Shown here in pieces: positions 1-7,288 of a stretch of DNA of 12,032 bases. This stretch comes from Candidatus Poribacteria bacterium (lineage in GTDB: Bacteria; Poribacteria; WGA-4E; GCA-2687025). Each line of letters opens with the position of its first letter. The first letter of the stretch is position 1. The notes beneath the pieces were generated by a model, which saw nothing but the letters and a program-made list of their open reading frames with translations, was not told the origin of the DNA and searched no databases. The stretch lies in assembly GCA_002687025.1 (NCBI GenBank), contig NYZG01000354.1, positions 1 through 12,032 on the forward strand, in the 5' to 3' direction. The position numbers were made by a program, and so were the translations under genes.

Positions 1-435
1 GGGCGCCGTAGTCTCGAAGCCAACGGCGAAGAACACCACCTCGCGGTCGGGATTCTCGCGCGCGAGCCGCAACGCGTCCAACGGCGAGTAGACGATACGC
101 ACATCGCCGCCCCGCGCCTTGACCGTCAGCAGGTCGCGCTCCGAGCCTGGTACGCGAAGCATGTCGCCGAACGAACAGAAGATGACCTCGGGCAGCGCCG
201 CGATCTCGATGGCCTTGTCGATCAGTTCCAGCGGCGTCACGCAGACCGGGCACCCCGGGCCGTGCACGAGCGTGATGTAGTCCGGGATGAGCGCATCGAT
301 GCCGAATTTCACGATGGCGTGTGTCTGGCCGCCGCACACCTCCATGATCGTCCAGGGCCGCGTCGTGATTCGCGCCAACTCGTCCGCGAGGCGGCGGGCG
401 CCATCCGCGTCCCGATACTCGTCGACGTATCTCAT
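1..435 (-). CDS. hypD: HypD, Fe(CN)2CO scaffold protein for [NiFe] hydrogenase maturation (N-terminal part, cut by window edge)
   Basis: HypD is the cytoplasmic iron-sulfur scaffold that, with HypC, holds the iron while HypF/HypE supply cyanide ligands and CO is added. The visible 145 codons begin MRYVDEYRD and run open to the window edge; full HypD is about 360 residues, so some 215 residues, including the C-terminal [4Fe-4S] region, lie outside. Family hallmarks are present: EVCGGQTH at 32-39 (Cys34), GPGCPVCVTP at 59-68 (Cys62, Cys65), FGDMLRVPG at 89-97 and the start of GFETTAP at 139-145. The ATG overlaps the hypC stop as ATGA, and a GGAAGG lies about 9 bases upstream, so translation is probably coupled to hypC. 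Nothing in the visible part suggests damage. Identification is essentially certain; the C-terminal half cannot be judged. Confidence 0.97.
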   Translation of the reverse strand, partial: MRYVDEYRDADGARRLADELARITTRPWTIMEVCGGQTHAIVKFGIDALIPDYITLVHGPGCPVCVTPLELIDKAIEIAALPEVIFCSFGDMLRVPGSERDLLTVKARGGDVRIVYSPLDALRLARENPDREVVFFAVGFETTAP

Positions 436-689
436 ACCCAGACGCCTTCCGCGTCGAGCTCGGCAAGTTCCGCCATCTCCCGGAGGTACTCGAAGATTCG
501 CGCGGCCTCCTCTTCGTCCACGCGGCTGATGGCGAAGCCCGCGTGCACGACCACATAGTCGCCCACCGAGGCCTCCGGTACGTATCCCAGGTGTGCCTCC
601 TTGACAGCGCCGCCGAACGTCACGAGGCCGACGCGCATGAGGCCGTCGCCCTCAATGCTCTCGATCTTCCCGGGGATTCCTAGACACAT
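432..689 (-). CDS. hypC: HypC/HybG-family hydrogenase maturation chaperone
   Basis: This 85-residue protein is a HypC-family chaperone. It starts with the diagnostic MCLGIPG, in which Cys2 binds the Fe(CN)2CO unit and then contacts the large-subunit precursor. The rest is a small beta-barrel-type domain (VGDYVVVHAGFAISRV at about 42-57) with a short helical, acidic tail, of usual family length. In this operon it is expected to work with HypD and deliver iron to HoxH. Its ATG shares one base with the hypF stop (TGATG), with GGAGG ten bases upstream inside hypF, and its own stop overlaps the hypD start (ATGA). It is thus translationally linked on both sides, fitting the known HypC-HypD complex. 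It is the only hypC in view and presumably the one serving HoxH. Confidence 0.97.
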   Translation of the reverse strand: MCLGIPGKIESIEGDGLMRVGLVTFGGAVKEAHLGYVPEASVGDYVVVHAGFAISRVDEEEAARIFEYLREMAELAELDAEGVWV

Positions 690-2959
690 CAGGCGTGGTC
701 CTCCGTCCGCGCGATGCCGGCGATAAGCTGCCCCAGCGCCACGCCGCCATCATTCGGCGGCACGCGACGATGCCAATGCGGCCGCATGCCTGCCGCTTCG
801 AGTGCGTTCACGGCGCCTTCCGCGAGGCGCGCGTTCTGGAAGCACCCACCGGTCAGCACGACGTCGGAGATGCCGACCGATCGCGCCGCCGTGACGATCA
901 TCGCCACGAGCGTGTTGTGGAAGCGCGCGGCCATCTCCGACGCCGGGACAGAAGCCATCACGTCCGCCACCGCGCGTCGCAGCATCGGTCGCCAGTCCAG
1001 TACGCCGGGCGCCGCGTCGTACTCGTAGTCATAGCTCCCGTACGGGGCTGCCGGGTCGATGGCATGTTCGAGCATCATCGCGGCCTGACCCTCGAACGCG
1101 GCTCGCCGCTTCAGTCCGACCAGCGACGCGAACCCGTCGAAGAGGCGACCGGCACTGGACGTCACGGGCGCATTCACGCCGCGCGCGAGCATCTGCCCCA
1201 GAACGCGACGCTCCGCCTCCGAGAACGCCCGCACTGACGGGATGTCGGTCATTGCGAGCGCCTCCTCGCCGTAGACCTCATGCAGGAGGCCCAAGGCGGA
1301 CCGACGCGGTTCGCGGGCGGCGGCATAGCCCCCGGGCAGACGGAACGGACGGAGATGGGCAACGCGCTCGTAGCTGCCGCCAGTCGCTACGAGGAACTCG
1401 CCGCCCCAGGCCGTACCGTCGTCTCCGTACCCTGTCCCATCCCAGGCGACCCCAAGGACGGGGCCGGCCAGCCCATGCTCGGCCATGCACGACAGCACGT
1501 GCGCGTAGTGATGTTGGACGGGGATGGTCGGAGCGCCGACTCCAGCCGCGTACGCTGTCGAGGCGTAATCCGGGTGCATGTCGCACGCGACAGCGACCGG
1601 CTCGTGAGCGTAGAGCGCCGCGAAGTCCTTGTGCGCGCGTCGGTACGCCTCCATGGCCTGTGGCGTGTCCAGCGTGCCGATGTGCTGGCCGACGAACGCC
1701 TTGTCGCCCGAGGAGACGGCGATCGTGTTCTTCATGTGCGGCCCGACCGCGAGCACGGGCGGCACGTGACGGCCGAGGTCTATCGAGAACGGCGCGTAGC
1801 CTCGCCCGGCTCGCAGAACAGTCGTCTCACCGCGGAACACGCGCACGACCGAGTCGTCCACCTGGCGCGCGATCGGTCGATCGTGGACCAGAAACACGTC
1901 GGCGATGTCCCCTAGGCGCGACAGCGCTTCCCGCTCGTCAATGCAGATCGGCTCCTCGCTCAGGTTTCCGCTTGTCGCCACGACCGCGAAGCCCACATCC
2001 GCCATAAAGAGCGCGTGCAGCGGCGTGTACGGGAGCATCACCCCGAGCGTCGGCGATCCGGGCGCGACGTGTTCGGAGATGCTGTCGCGACCGTTCCGTC
2101 GCCGGAGGAGCGCGATTGGCGCCCAGGGGGACGTCAGAGCCGCGGCTTCCGCGTCCGTCACGACGCAGTCTCGCTGCGCGATCTCCAGCGATGGAACCAT
2201 GGCCGCGAGAGGCTTCTCCTCGCGACGCTTCCGCCGTCGCAGAAGCGACACCGCGGCGTCGCTGCGCGCGTCAACCATGAGGTGGAACCCGCCCAGGCCC
2301 TTCATCGCGATGACCCCGCCGGCCCGCAGCGCGTCGGCGGCTGCTCGGATGGCGGGCGTTCCGCCGGCCTGCTCGTCCCCGTCCCCAGACCACAGCGCAA
2401 CCGAGGGCCCGCAGTCGGGGCAGGCGTTCGGCTGGGCATGAAACCGCCTGTCCAAGGGGTCGCGATACTCGGCCTCGCACGCGTCACACATCGTGAAGGC
2501 GCGCATGGTTGTGTTCGGACGGTCGTACGGCAGCGCCTCAATGATCGAGTAGCGCGGGCCGCAGTTGGTGCAGTTGATGAACGGGTACCCGAAGCGCCTG
2601 TCGGCCGGGTCGCGCATTTCCCGGAGACAGTCGTCGCACACGGCCAGGTCGGGTGAGATGAACGCCGAGATAGAGTCGACGGCGACACTGGGGATGATGG
2701 CGAATGGGCCGCGGCCACCGCCTGCAGCTACGCGCTCTCGCCGCAACGACACGACGCGAGCCGCCGGCGGGGCTTCGGCCACAAGGGCTTGCTCAAAGCC
2801 AGCCAGCGTGGCCGTGTCGGCGCGTGCTTCGACCGTGACGCCTGCGGAGTCGTTCCGCACCCAACCCGCGACGCCGCGCCGCAGCGCCAGGCGATACACG
2901 AACGGACGGAACCCGACGCCCTGGACGACGCCCTCGATTCTGAATGTCACGGTGGTCAC
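689..2959 (-). CDS. hypF: HypF, carbamoyltransferase making the cyanide ligands of [NiFe] hydrogenase
   Basis: HypF transfers the carbamoyl group of carbamoyl phosphate to the C-terminal cysteine of HypE, where it becomes cyanide. The 756-residue protein has the full architecture: an acylphosphatase-like domain (GVVQGVGFRPFVYRLA, about 10-25), two zinc fingers of CX2C-X18-CX2C type (Cys108, 111, 130, 133 and Cys158, 161, 180, 183), a YrdC-like domain (about 200-385; KGLGGFHL near 220, TSGNLSEEP near 329), and a C-terminal Kae1-like carbamoyltransferase domain (VQHHYAH near 480, WDGTGYGDDG near 505, LTGGCFQNA near 701). The start is GTG at 2959, nine bases after the hypB stop; the frame begins MTTVTFRIEGVVQG as the family does. 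Only a weak AGGG precedes it. The stop overlaps the hypC ATG. Length and motifs are normal; I see no frameshift. Confidence 0.98.
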   Translation of the reverse strand: MTTVTFRIEGVVQGVGFRPFVYRLALRRGVAGWVRNDSAGVTVEARADTATLAGFEQALVAEAPPAARVVSLRRERVAAGGGRGPFAIIPSVAVDSISAFISPDLAVCDDCLREMRDPADRRFGYPFINCTNCGPRYSIIEALPYDRPNTTMRAFTMCDACEAEYRDPLDRRFHAQPNACPDCGPSVALWSGDGDEQAGGTPAIRAAADALRAGGVIAMKGLGGFHLMVDARSDAAVSLLRRRKRREEKPLAAMVPSLEIAQRDCVVTDAEAAALTSPWAPIALLRRRNGRDSISEHVAPGSPTLGVMLPYTPLHALFMADVGFAVVATSGNLSEEPICIDEREALSRLGDIADVFLVHDRPIARQVDDSVVRVFRGETTVLRAGRGYAPFSIDLGRHVPPVLAVGPHMKNTIAVSSGDKAFVGQHIGTLDTPQAMEAYRRAHKDFAALYAHEPVAVACDMHPDYASTAYAAGVGAPTIPVQHHYAHVLSCMAEHGLAGPVLGVAWDGTGYGDDGTAWGGEFLVATGGSYERVAHLRPFRLPGGYAAAREPRRSALGLLHEVYGEEALAMTDIPSVRAFSEAERRVLGQMLARGVNAPVTSSAGRLFDGFASLVGLKRRAAFEGQAAMMLEHAIDPAAPYGSYDYEYDAAPGVLDWRPMLRRAVADVMASVPASEMAARFHNTLVAMIVTAARSVGISDVVLTGGCFQNARLAEGAVNALEAAGMRPHWHRRVPPNDGGVALGQLIAGIARTEDHA

Positions 2960-2968
2960 GGCGGCGCC

Positions 2969-3748
2969 CTACCGCGCTTTCAGGCGTTGGTCGAGGTAGT
3001 GGCGCCAGCTCTCCATCCCCTCGCCCGTCAGCGACGACAGCTCGATCAACTCGGCGTCCGGGGCCACGCGGCGGATGTATGCCAGTGCCGCGTCCCGGTC
3101 GAAGTGCGCCGCCTCCGCCATGTCAGTCTTCGTGATGACGACGGCGTCTGCCCGCTGGAACATGGTGGGGTACTTCGCGGGCTTGTCCTCGCCCTCGGTC
3201 ACGGACATGAGCACGACCCGAGCGTCCTCGCCGAGGTCGTACGCCGCCGGACACACGAGGTTCCCGACGTTCTCGACGATCAAGAGGTCGAGCGCGTCCA
3301 GGTCGAACCGCTTGATCGCGTTCGCTATCATGTCGGCGTCCAGGTGGCACACTGTCCCGGTGGTGATCTGGACGACCGGCGCCTGCGTCCGCGCCAGCCG
3401 GCGCGCATCGTTGTCGGTGGCGAGGTCGCCGACGATCACGCCGGCCTCGAACGTGCCCGCCATGTCATGCAACGTGCGCTCGATGAGCGCGGTCTTGCCC
3501 GCCCCCGGAGACGACGCGATGCTGACGACGACAACGCCCTTGGCCTCGAAGCGCCTGCGGTTGCTCTCGGCGATGCGGTCGTTCTTGTCCAGGAGCGATA
3601 CGTGCACGGGGACGTGGCGGTGATCGTGATCGTGTGTGTGCGTAGGAGTGCCGGGCGCCGCGCCCTCGTCATCCGCAGAGGCGCTGACGGCGGGAATGCG
3701 GTCAATGGCGTAGCCCTCAACGGCGCCGCAGCCGCATGTCTGACACAT
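2969..3748 (-). CDS. hypB: HypB, GTPase for nickel delivery to hydrogenase
   Basis: HypB is a SIMIBI-class GTPase that, with HypA, inserts nickel into the hydrogenase large subunit after iron has been placed. The 259-residue protein has an N-terminal CxxCGC motif (MCQTCGCG, 1-8; high-affinity metal site in the family), a short histidine-rich stretch (His37, 39, 41, 43, 45, 49), a P-loop SSPGAGKT (79-86), the metal/switch motif GTVCHLD (131-137; Cys134, His135), ENVGNLVCP (159-167; Cys166) and TKTD for guanine (207-210). The frame is open further upstream, but the start is fixed by the family N-terminus MCQTC. The ATG at 3748 forms TGATG with the hypA stop and sits seven bases after GGAGG. A second in-frame ATG directly before it (3751) is also possible and would add one Met. 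A nine-base gap separates it from hypF. Confidence 0.97.
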   Translation of the reverse strand: MCQTCGCGAVEGYAIDRIPAVSASADDEGAAPGTPTHTHDHDHRHVPVHVSLLDKNDRIAESNRRRFEAKGVVVVSIASSPGAGKTALIERTLHDMAGTFEAGVIVGDLATDNDARRLARTQAPVVQITTGTVCHLDADMIANAIKRFDLDALDLLIVENVGNLVCPAAYDLGEDARVVLMSVTEGEDKPAKYPTMFQRADAVVITKTDMAEAAHFDRDAALAYIRRVAPDAELIELSSLTGEGMESWRHYLDQRLKAR

Positions 3749-4089
3749 CATGTCACCTCCAGCGATGCGAGCTCGATCTCCATCCCCTGCAGAACGTCCG
3801 CGGTGAACGACCCGCAGGTAGGGCATTCGCGGAACACGCTCGCCGGGGTGAACTCCTCGCTACAGTCAGAGCAGTAGCACAGCGTCGGGACGACCTGGAC
3901 ATCGAACACGGCGCCCTCCGCCATGGTGCCCACGGTGACCGCGTCAAACGCGAACTCCAGTGCCTCGCGCACGACGCCCGACGCCGCGCCGATCCTCACG
4001 CGCATGACGCGGATGCGCGTGCCACCGGCCTCCCTCGCGTGCATCTCCGCGACCTCGACGGCGGTCGCCATAAGGCTCACCTCGTGCAT
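3748..4089 (-). CDS. hypA: HypA, zinc-containing nickel metallochaperone
   Basis: HypA binds nickel through its N-terminus and passes it, with HypB, to the large-subunit precursor. The 113-residue protein starts MHEVSLM, giving the His2-Glu3 nickel site. Its zinc loop has two CxxC pairs twelve residues apart: CSDC (Cys73, Cys76) and CPTC (Cys89, Cys92). Longer in-frame reading is possible, but only the Met at 4089 gives the conserved MHE start; GAGGG lies about ten bases upstream. The gene begins inside the end of the protease gene (13-bp overlap) and its stop overlaps the hypB start, so the nickel pair hypA-hypB is tightly coupled. Length is typical. A paralogue such as HybF has the same motifs; in this context HypA is the natural name. 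Confidence 0.97.
   Translation of the reverse strand: MHEVSLMATAVEVAEMHAREAGGTRIRVMRVRIGAASGVVREALEFAFDAVTVGTMAEGAVFDVQVVPTLCYCSDCSEEFTPASVFRECPTCGSFTADVLQGMEIELASLEVT
3753..3760 (-). promoter_or_regulatory. Strong Shine-Dalgarno site of hypB
   Basis: GGAGGTGA at the very end of hypA nearly matches the full anti-Shine-Dalgarno complement. It decides the hypB start: GGAGG is seven bases from the ATG at 3748 and four from the alternative ATG at 3751. Confidence 0.75.
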
Positions 4090-4550
4090 ACAGCCGAGCC
4101 CTCGTCGGAAGTGACGGGCATCCCGGCCAGCAGCCCAAGCGCCAGGACTGCGGCGTCGTCGATGCCCACGCGGGTGGTGGCCGATGGAGCGGCGCCGTAG
4201 TCGAAGCTGACGGCGGGCACGGTGACAAGCCACGCGTCGGGACGGCTGCCGTGCACGCAGTCTGCGAGCGCCAGGAGGGATTCAGGACTGCCAACATGGT
4301 CGAGGCGTGCGCCCGGCGCGTCACGCGCGATGTGGACCGCGCGCGCCGGGTCGCCTTCGGCCGCGACGTACGCGTCCACGAACACCACGCGATCCGTCTT
4401 CGCCACGATCTCGGCGAACTCGGGCGTGAGTTGATGCACGCTGTGGACCTCCACGGCTACGGCGTCGTAAGCGCGTATGCGTTGCGCGACTAGGCGGCCG
4501 GCGGCGTCGTCGCCGCGCAGGTCGTTGCCGTAGCCGATGAGGAGGACCAC
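4077..4550 (-). CDS. hoxW: Hydrogenase maturation endopeptidase, HoxW-like (HyaD/HybD family)
   Basis: This 157-residue protein belongs to the nickel-sensing proteases that remove the C-terminal tail of the [NiFe] large subunit once nickel is in place. It starts MVLLIGYGNDLRGDDAAG, matching the family GxGNxLxxDDGxG signature. The acidic residue Asp14 or Asp15, Asp59 (VVFVDA) and His85 (DHVGSPE) are the likely counterparts of the three nickel ligands known in HybD; this assignment is by motif position, not structure. The start is GTG, four bases after the hoxH stop, with GGGAG seven bases upstream inside the end of hoxH. The end overlaps hypA by 13 bp. Its place directly behind hoxH makes HoxH the obvious substrate. 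The family is certain; the HoxW name rests on context. Confidence 0.93.
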   Translation of the reverse strand: MVLLIGYGNDLRGDDAAGRLVAQRIRAYDAVAVEVHSVHQLTPEFAEIVAKTDRVVFVDAYVAAEGDPARAVHIARDAPGARLDHVGSPESLLALADCVHGSRPDAWLVTVPAVSFDYGAAPSATTRVGIDDAAVLALGLLAGMPVTSDEGSAVCTR

Positions 4551-4554
4551 GCAG

Positions 4555-5985
4555 CTACTCCCGACGCGCCTCGTCGACGACGTTGCCCCCGGCGTCGAGC
4601 AAGGTTACGTGAAGCGGCATCTTGCCGACCGCGTGCGTGGAGCAGCTCAGACACGGGTCGTAGCACCTCGTGCCCGCTTCGATTCGGTTCAGCGCCCCAT
4701 CCGGGATTCCGGGTCCATCGATATAGTGCTTGGCGATCTGCGACACCGTGCGGTTCATCGCCAGGTTGTTGTGGCCCGTAGCGACGATGAGGTTGGCCTT
4801 CCGAATGACGCCGTTTTCGTCCACCTTGTAGTGGTGGAAGAGCGTGCCGCGCGGCGCTTCGCTCACGCCCACGCCTTCCAGGTTGTTGATGCCGGCATCC
4901 ACGCGGACACGCGAGCTCAGGACGTCTGGGTCGTTGACGAGCCGCTCCACGCGCTCGATCCCGGCCATGATCTCCACCAGCCGCGCGTAGTGGTACATCA
5001 GCGACGATGTCACGATGCCGTTCGTGCCGACGCGGTCGCGGTACTCCAGGAGTTCCCCATCCGCGCGCGGCGTGCCCATATGCGTGCAGGTGTTCAATCG
5101 CGCCAGCGGGCCGACCCGATACATGCCTTCGGGATAGCCCAGCGGCCTGTAATAGGGGAACTTCAGGTACGACCAGCTCTCGACGGCCTCGGCGATGTAC
5201 TCCTGGTAGTCCGCTTCGTCCAGCTTGTCGGCGATGGTGTTCCCATCGCTGTCGACGATGCGGACTTTCCCGCCGTAATGCTCCCACTCGCCGTCGTCCG
5301 CGACGAGCGACATGAAGAGCGACCGGAAGTTCCCGAATACCTCCGCCTCCGGCGCGTACTTGTCCAGAAGGCCTTTGAACAGGGCGAGCGCAAGATCGGT
5401 CGTCTCGCGCGCTTCTGGCAGCCACGCGAGCACGCGCTGACGGCCCTCCTCGGTAAGCGGCTCGCGCACGCCCCCTGGCACGGTCCACGCGGGATGGACC
5501 TTCTGCCCCCCAAGGAGCTCGATCATCTCCTGGCCGAACTGGCGCAACCGGATGCCGGCCCGCGCCACGTCCGGGTGTGCTTGCATGATCCCGAAGACGT
5601 TCCTCTTCAACGGGTCGCTGTCCATCCCAAACACCAGGTCCGGCGAACTGAGATGGAAGAAGCTCAACGCATGGGACTGGATCAGCTGCCCCAGGTTCAT
5701 GAGTCTGCGCAGCTTCTCGGCCGCCGGAGGAACCGGCACCCCAAGTATCGCGTCACCGGCCTTCGAAGATGCGAGCAGGTGGCTCACCGGACAGATGCCG
5801 CAGATACGCGCGGTGATGCCCGCCATCTCGCCGAGGGGGCGGCCCTCGCAGAACTTCTCGAACCCACGGAACTCCGCGATGTGGAACCGTGCCTCGTCCA
5901 CCCGCCCGGCGTCGTCGAGGTGGACCGTGATCTTCGCATGACCCTCAAGACGGGTCACAGGCTCAATGGTGATGGTCTCCGCCAT
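4555..5985 (-). CDS. hoxH: HoxH, large (catalytic) subunit of bidirectional NAD-linked [NiFe] hydrogenase, group 3d
   Basis: HoxH carries the Ni-Fe centre where H2 is split or formed; the complex is cytoplasmic. The 476-residue precursor shows PVTRLEGHAKITVHL near the N-terminus, the first cysteine pair in ARICGICPVSH (Cys62, Cys65) and the second in DPCLSCSTH (Cys445, Cys448, ending at His451). The 25 residues after His451 (AVGKMPLHV to the end) are the tail expected to be cut off by the protease encoded just downstream. ATG at 5985 is preceded by GGAG at seven bases. It lies 24 bases after hoxY and four bases before the hoxW GTG. The EGHAKI signature and the hoxEFUY context place it in group 3d and not with the F420-linked or Hyd-type 3b enzymes. 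No signal peptide or membrane segment is seen. Confidence 0.98.
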   Translation of the reverse strand: MAETITIEPVTRLEGHAKITVHLDDAGRVDEARFHIAEFRGFEKFCEGRPLGEMAGITARICGICPVSHLLASSKAGDAILGVPVPPAAEKLRRLMNLGQLIQSHALSFFHLSSPDLVFGMDSDPLKRNVFGIMQAHPDVARAGIRLRQFGQEMIELLGGQKVHPAWTVPGGVREPLTEEGRQRVLAWLPEARETTDLALALFKGLLDKYAPEAEVFGNFRSLFMSLVADDGEWEHYGGKVRIVDSDGNTIADKLDEADYQEYIAEAVESWSYLKFPYYRPLGYPEGMYRVGPLARLNTCTHMGTPRADGELLEYRDRVGTNGIVTSSLMYHYARLVEIMAGIERVERLVNDPDVLSSRVRVDAGINNLEGVGVSEAPRGTLFHHYKVDENGVIRKANLIVATGHNNLAMNRTVSQIAKHYIDGPGIPDGALNRIEAGTRCYDPCLSCSTHAVGKMPLHVTLLDAGGNVVDEARRE

Positions 5986-6009
5986 GATCGGTCTCCACTC
6001 GGACGTGTA

Positions 6010-6552
6010 TCAGCCGAATTTCAGGAGTTCGCGGCCGACGAGCCGCGGCTCTTCACCTGCCACGAGTTGCTCCAGCACCGCCTGGATGCGCGCCGCGGGT
6101 GGCGGGCAACCGGGCAGGTGGATGTCGACATCGACGATGTCGTGCAGCGGCACGACGCGGTCGAGGAGCACGGGCAGCGCGGGGTCGGACGGGATCTGCG
6201 GCTGTGAGTCCACCAGGTCCAGGAACGCCCTCTCCAGTACGACTTCCTTCTTCCCCAGCGCATTGCGCATCCCCGGCACGTTCGCCGTGACGGCGCAGTC
6301 GCCGAACGCGATGAGCACACCCGTGCGCTCCCGGATCAGACGGGCCTTCGCCACCTGCTCATCCGTTGACACGGCGCCCTCGACGAGCGCGACGTCAACA
6401 CCCTCGGGGTACTCCTTCACGTCGGCAATCGGGCTGTAGACGATGTCGACGACCTTCGCCAACTCGAAGAGCCATTCGCCCAGGTCCAGGAGGGACATGT
6501 GGCACCCGGCGCAGCCGGCGAACCACTCCGTGGCCACCCTTATCTTACCCAT
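6010..6552 (-). CDS. hoxY: HoxY, small subunit of NAD-linked [NiFe] hydrogenase
   Basis: HoxY pairs with HoxH and carries the single proximal [4Fe-4S] cluster that links the active site to the HoxU clusters. The 180-residue protein begins MGKIRVATEWFAGCAGCHMS. The cluster ligands are visible as Cys14 and Cys17 (CAGC), Cys86 (FGDCAV) and Cys149 (LPGCPPP). It lacks the twin-arginine signal and the extra ferredoxin-like C-terminal domain of periplasmic small subunits, as expected for a cytoplasmic group 3 enzyme. The frame extends upstream, but this ATG has a strong GGGAGGA site seven bases away and gives the family N-terminus. The first 13 bases overlap the end of hoxU, suggesting coupling. Confidence 0.97.
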   Translation of the reverse strand: MGKIRVATEWFAGCAGCHMSLLDLGEWLFELAKVVDIVYSPIADVKEYPEGVDVALVEGAVSTDEQVAKARLIRERTGVLIAFGDCAVTANVPGMRNALGKKEVVLERAFLDLVDSQPQIPSDPALPVLLDRVVPLHDIVDVDIHLPGCPPPAARIQAVLEQLVAGEEPRLVGRELLKFG

Positions 6553-7256
6553 TGGTGTTCCTCCCGCGCGCGAACGATGTAGGACAGCTTCGAGCGATCC
6601 TTCTCCATCTCCGCGGTCGTGGCGCCCTGCGTGAAGAGAGCGCCCGTCGGGCAGGCCATGACGCACTTCCCACACGACGTGCAACTGTCCGCCTGCCCCC
6701 ACGGCACGTTCAGATCACTGATGATGCGGCAGTTCGTGCCGCGTCCCATGACATCCCGCGTGGCGGCCCCCTCGACCTCCTCGCACACGCGCACGCAGCG
6801 AGTGCACAGGACACAGCGGTTGTCATCGATGCCGAACTGCGCGTGCGAGACATCGACGCCGACATGCGGGTGAAGGTACTCGTAGCGAACGTGGTCGATG
6901 CCGACTTCGATCGCCAGGTCCTGCAGCTCGCAGTGGCCGTTCAGCACGCATACGGCGCAGACGTGGTTCCTCTCGGCAAAGAGCAACTCCACGATCATCC
7001 GCCGGTAGTCGCGCAGCCTTTGCGTGTCAGTGCGGACGCTCAGGCCCTCCGCGACCGGAGTCATGCACGCCGGCTGCAGCTTGGGTGATCCGTCGATTTC
7101 CACGAGGCACAGGCGGCACGCGGCGACATCGGACACGCCGTCCAGTTGGCACAGCGTCGGCAACGGAGCGTCGGCGGCCTTCGCCGCGTCCAGGAGGGTC
7201 TGGTGATCCTCCGCGCTGACCAGATGGTCGTTGATCGTCAGTGTGACGACAGCCAT
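6540..7256 (-). CDS. hoxU: HoxU, diaphorase iron-sulfur subunit (NuoG-N-like)
   Basis: HoxU is the electron wire between the flavin subunit HoxF and the hydrogenase subunits. The 238-residue protein has an N-terminal [2Fe-2S] ferredoxin fold with Cys36, Cys47, Cys50 and Cys64 (C-x10-C-x2-C-x13-C). Next is the NuoG-type site in NHVCAVCVLNGHC (His98, Cys100, Cys103, Cys109). Two C-terminal [4Fe-4S] motifs follow: RCVLCTRCVRVC (Cys148, 151, 154, 158) and SCTSCGKCVMACP (Cys192, 195, 198, 202). The long upstream frame is excluded because MAVVTLTIND is the expected start and AGGA lies eight bases before it. The gene is 32 bases after hoxF, the widest gap in the operon, and overlaps hoxY by 13 bases. 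It corresponds to the N-terminal quarter of NuoG of complex I. Confidence 0.97.
   Translation of the reverse strand: MAVVTLTINDHLVSAEDHQTLLDAAKAADAPLPTLCQLDGVSDVAACRLCLVEIDGSPKLQPACMTPVAEGLSVRTDTQRLRDYRRMIVELLFAERNHVCAVCVLNGHCELQDLAIEVGIDHVRYEYLHPHVGVDVSHAQFGIDDNRCVLCTRCVRVCEEVEGAATRDVMGRGTNCRIISDLNVPWGQADSCTSCGKCVMACPTGALFTQGATTAEMEKDRSKLSYIVRAREEHQWVR
6559..6565 (-). promoter_or_regulatory. Strong Shine-Dalgarno site of hoxY
   Basis: GGGAGGA lies inside the end of hoxU, with its GGAGG core seven bases before the hoxY ATG at 6552. It settles the choice of that ATG in a frame that is open 150 bases further upstream. Confidence 0.75.
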
Positions 7257-7288
7257 GGTTTTGGTCCTCGCATTCCTCTGGGCGCCGC

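Noticed and set aside
1252..2007. Long plus-strand open frames antisense to hypF
   Set aside because: They are Arg/Pro-rich shadows of a gene with all expected HypF domains on the minus strand.
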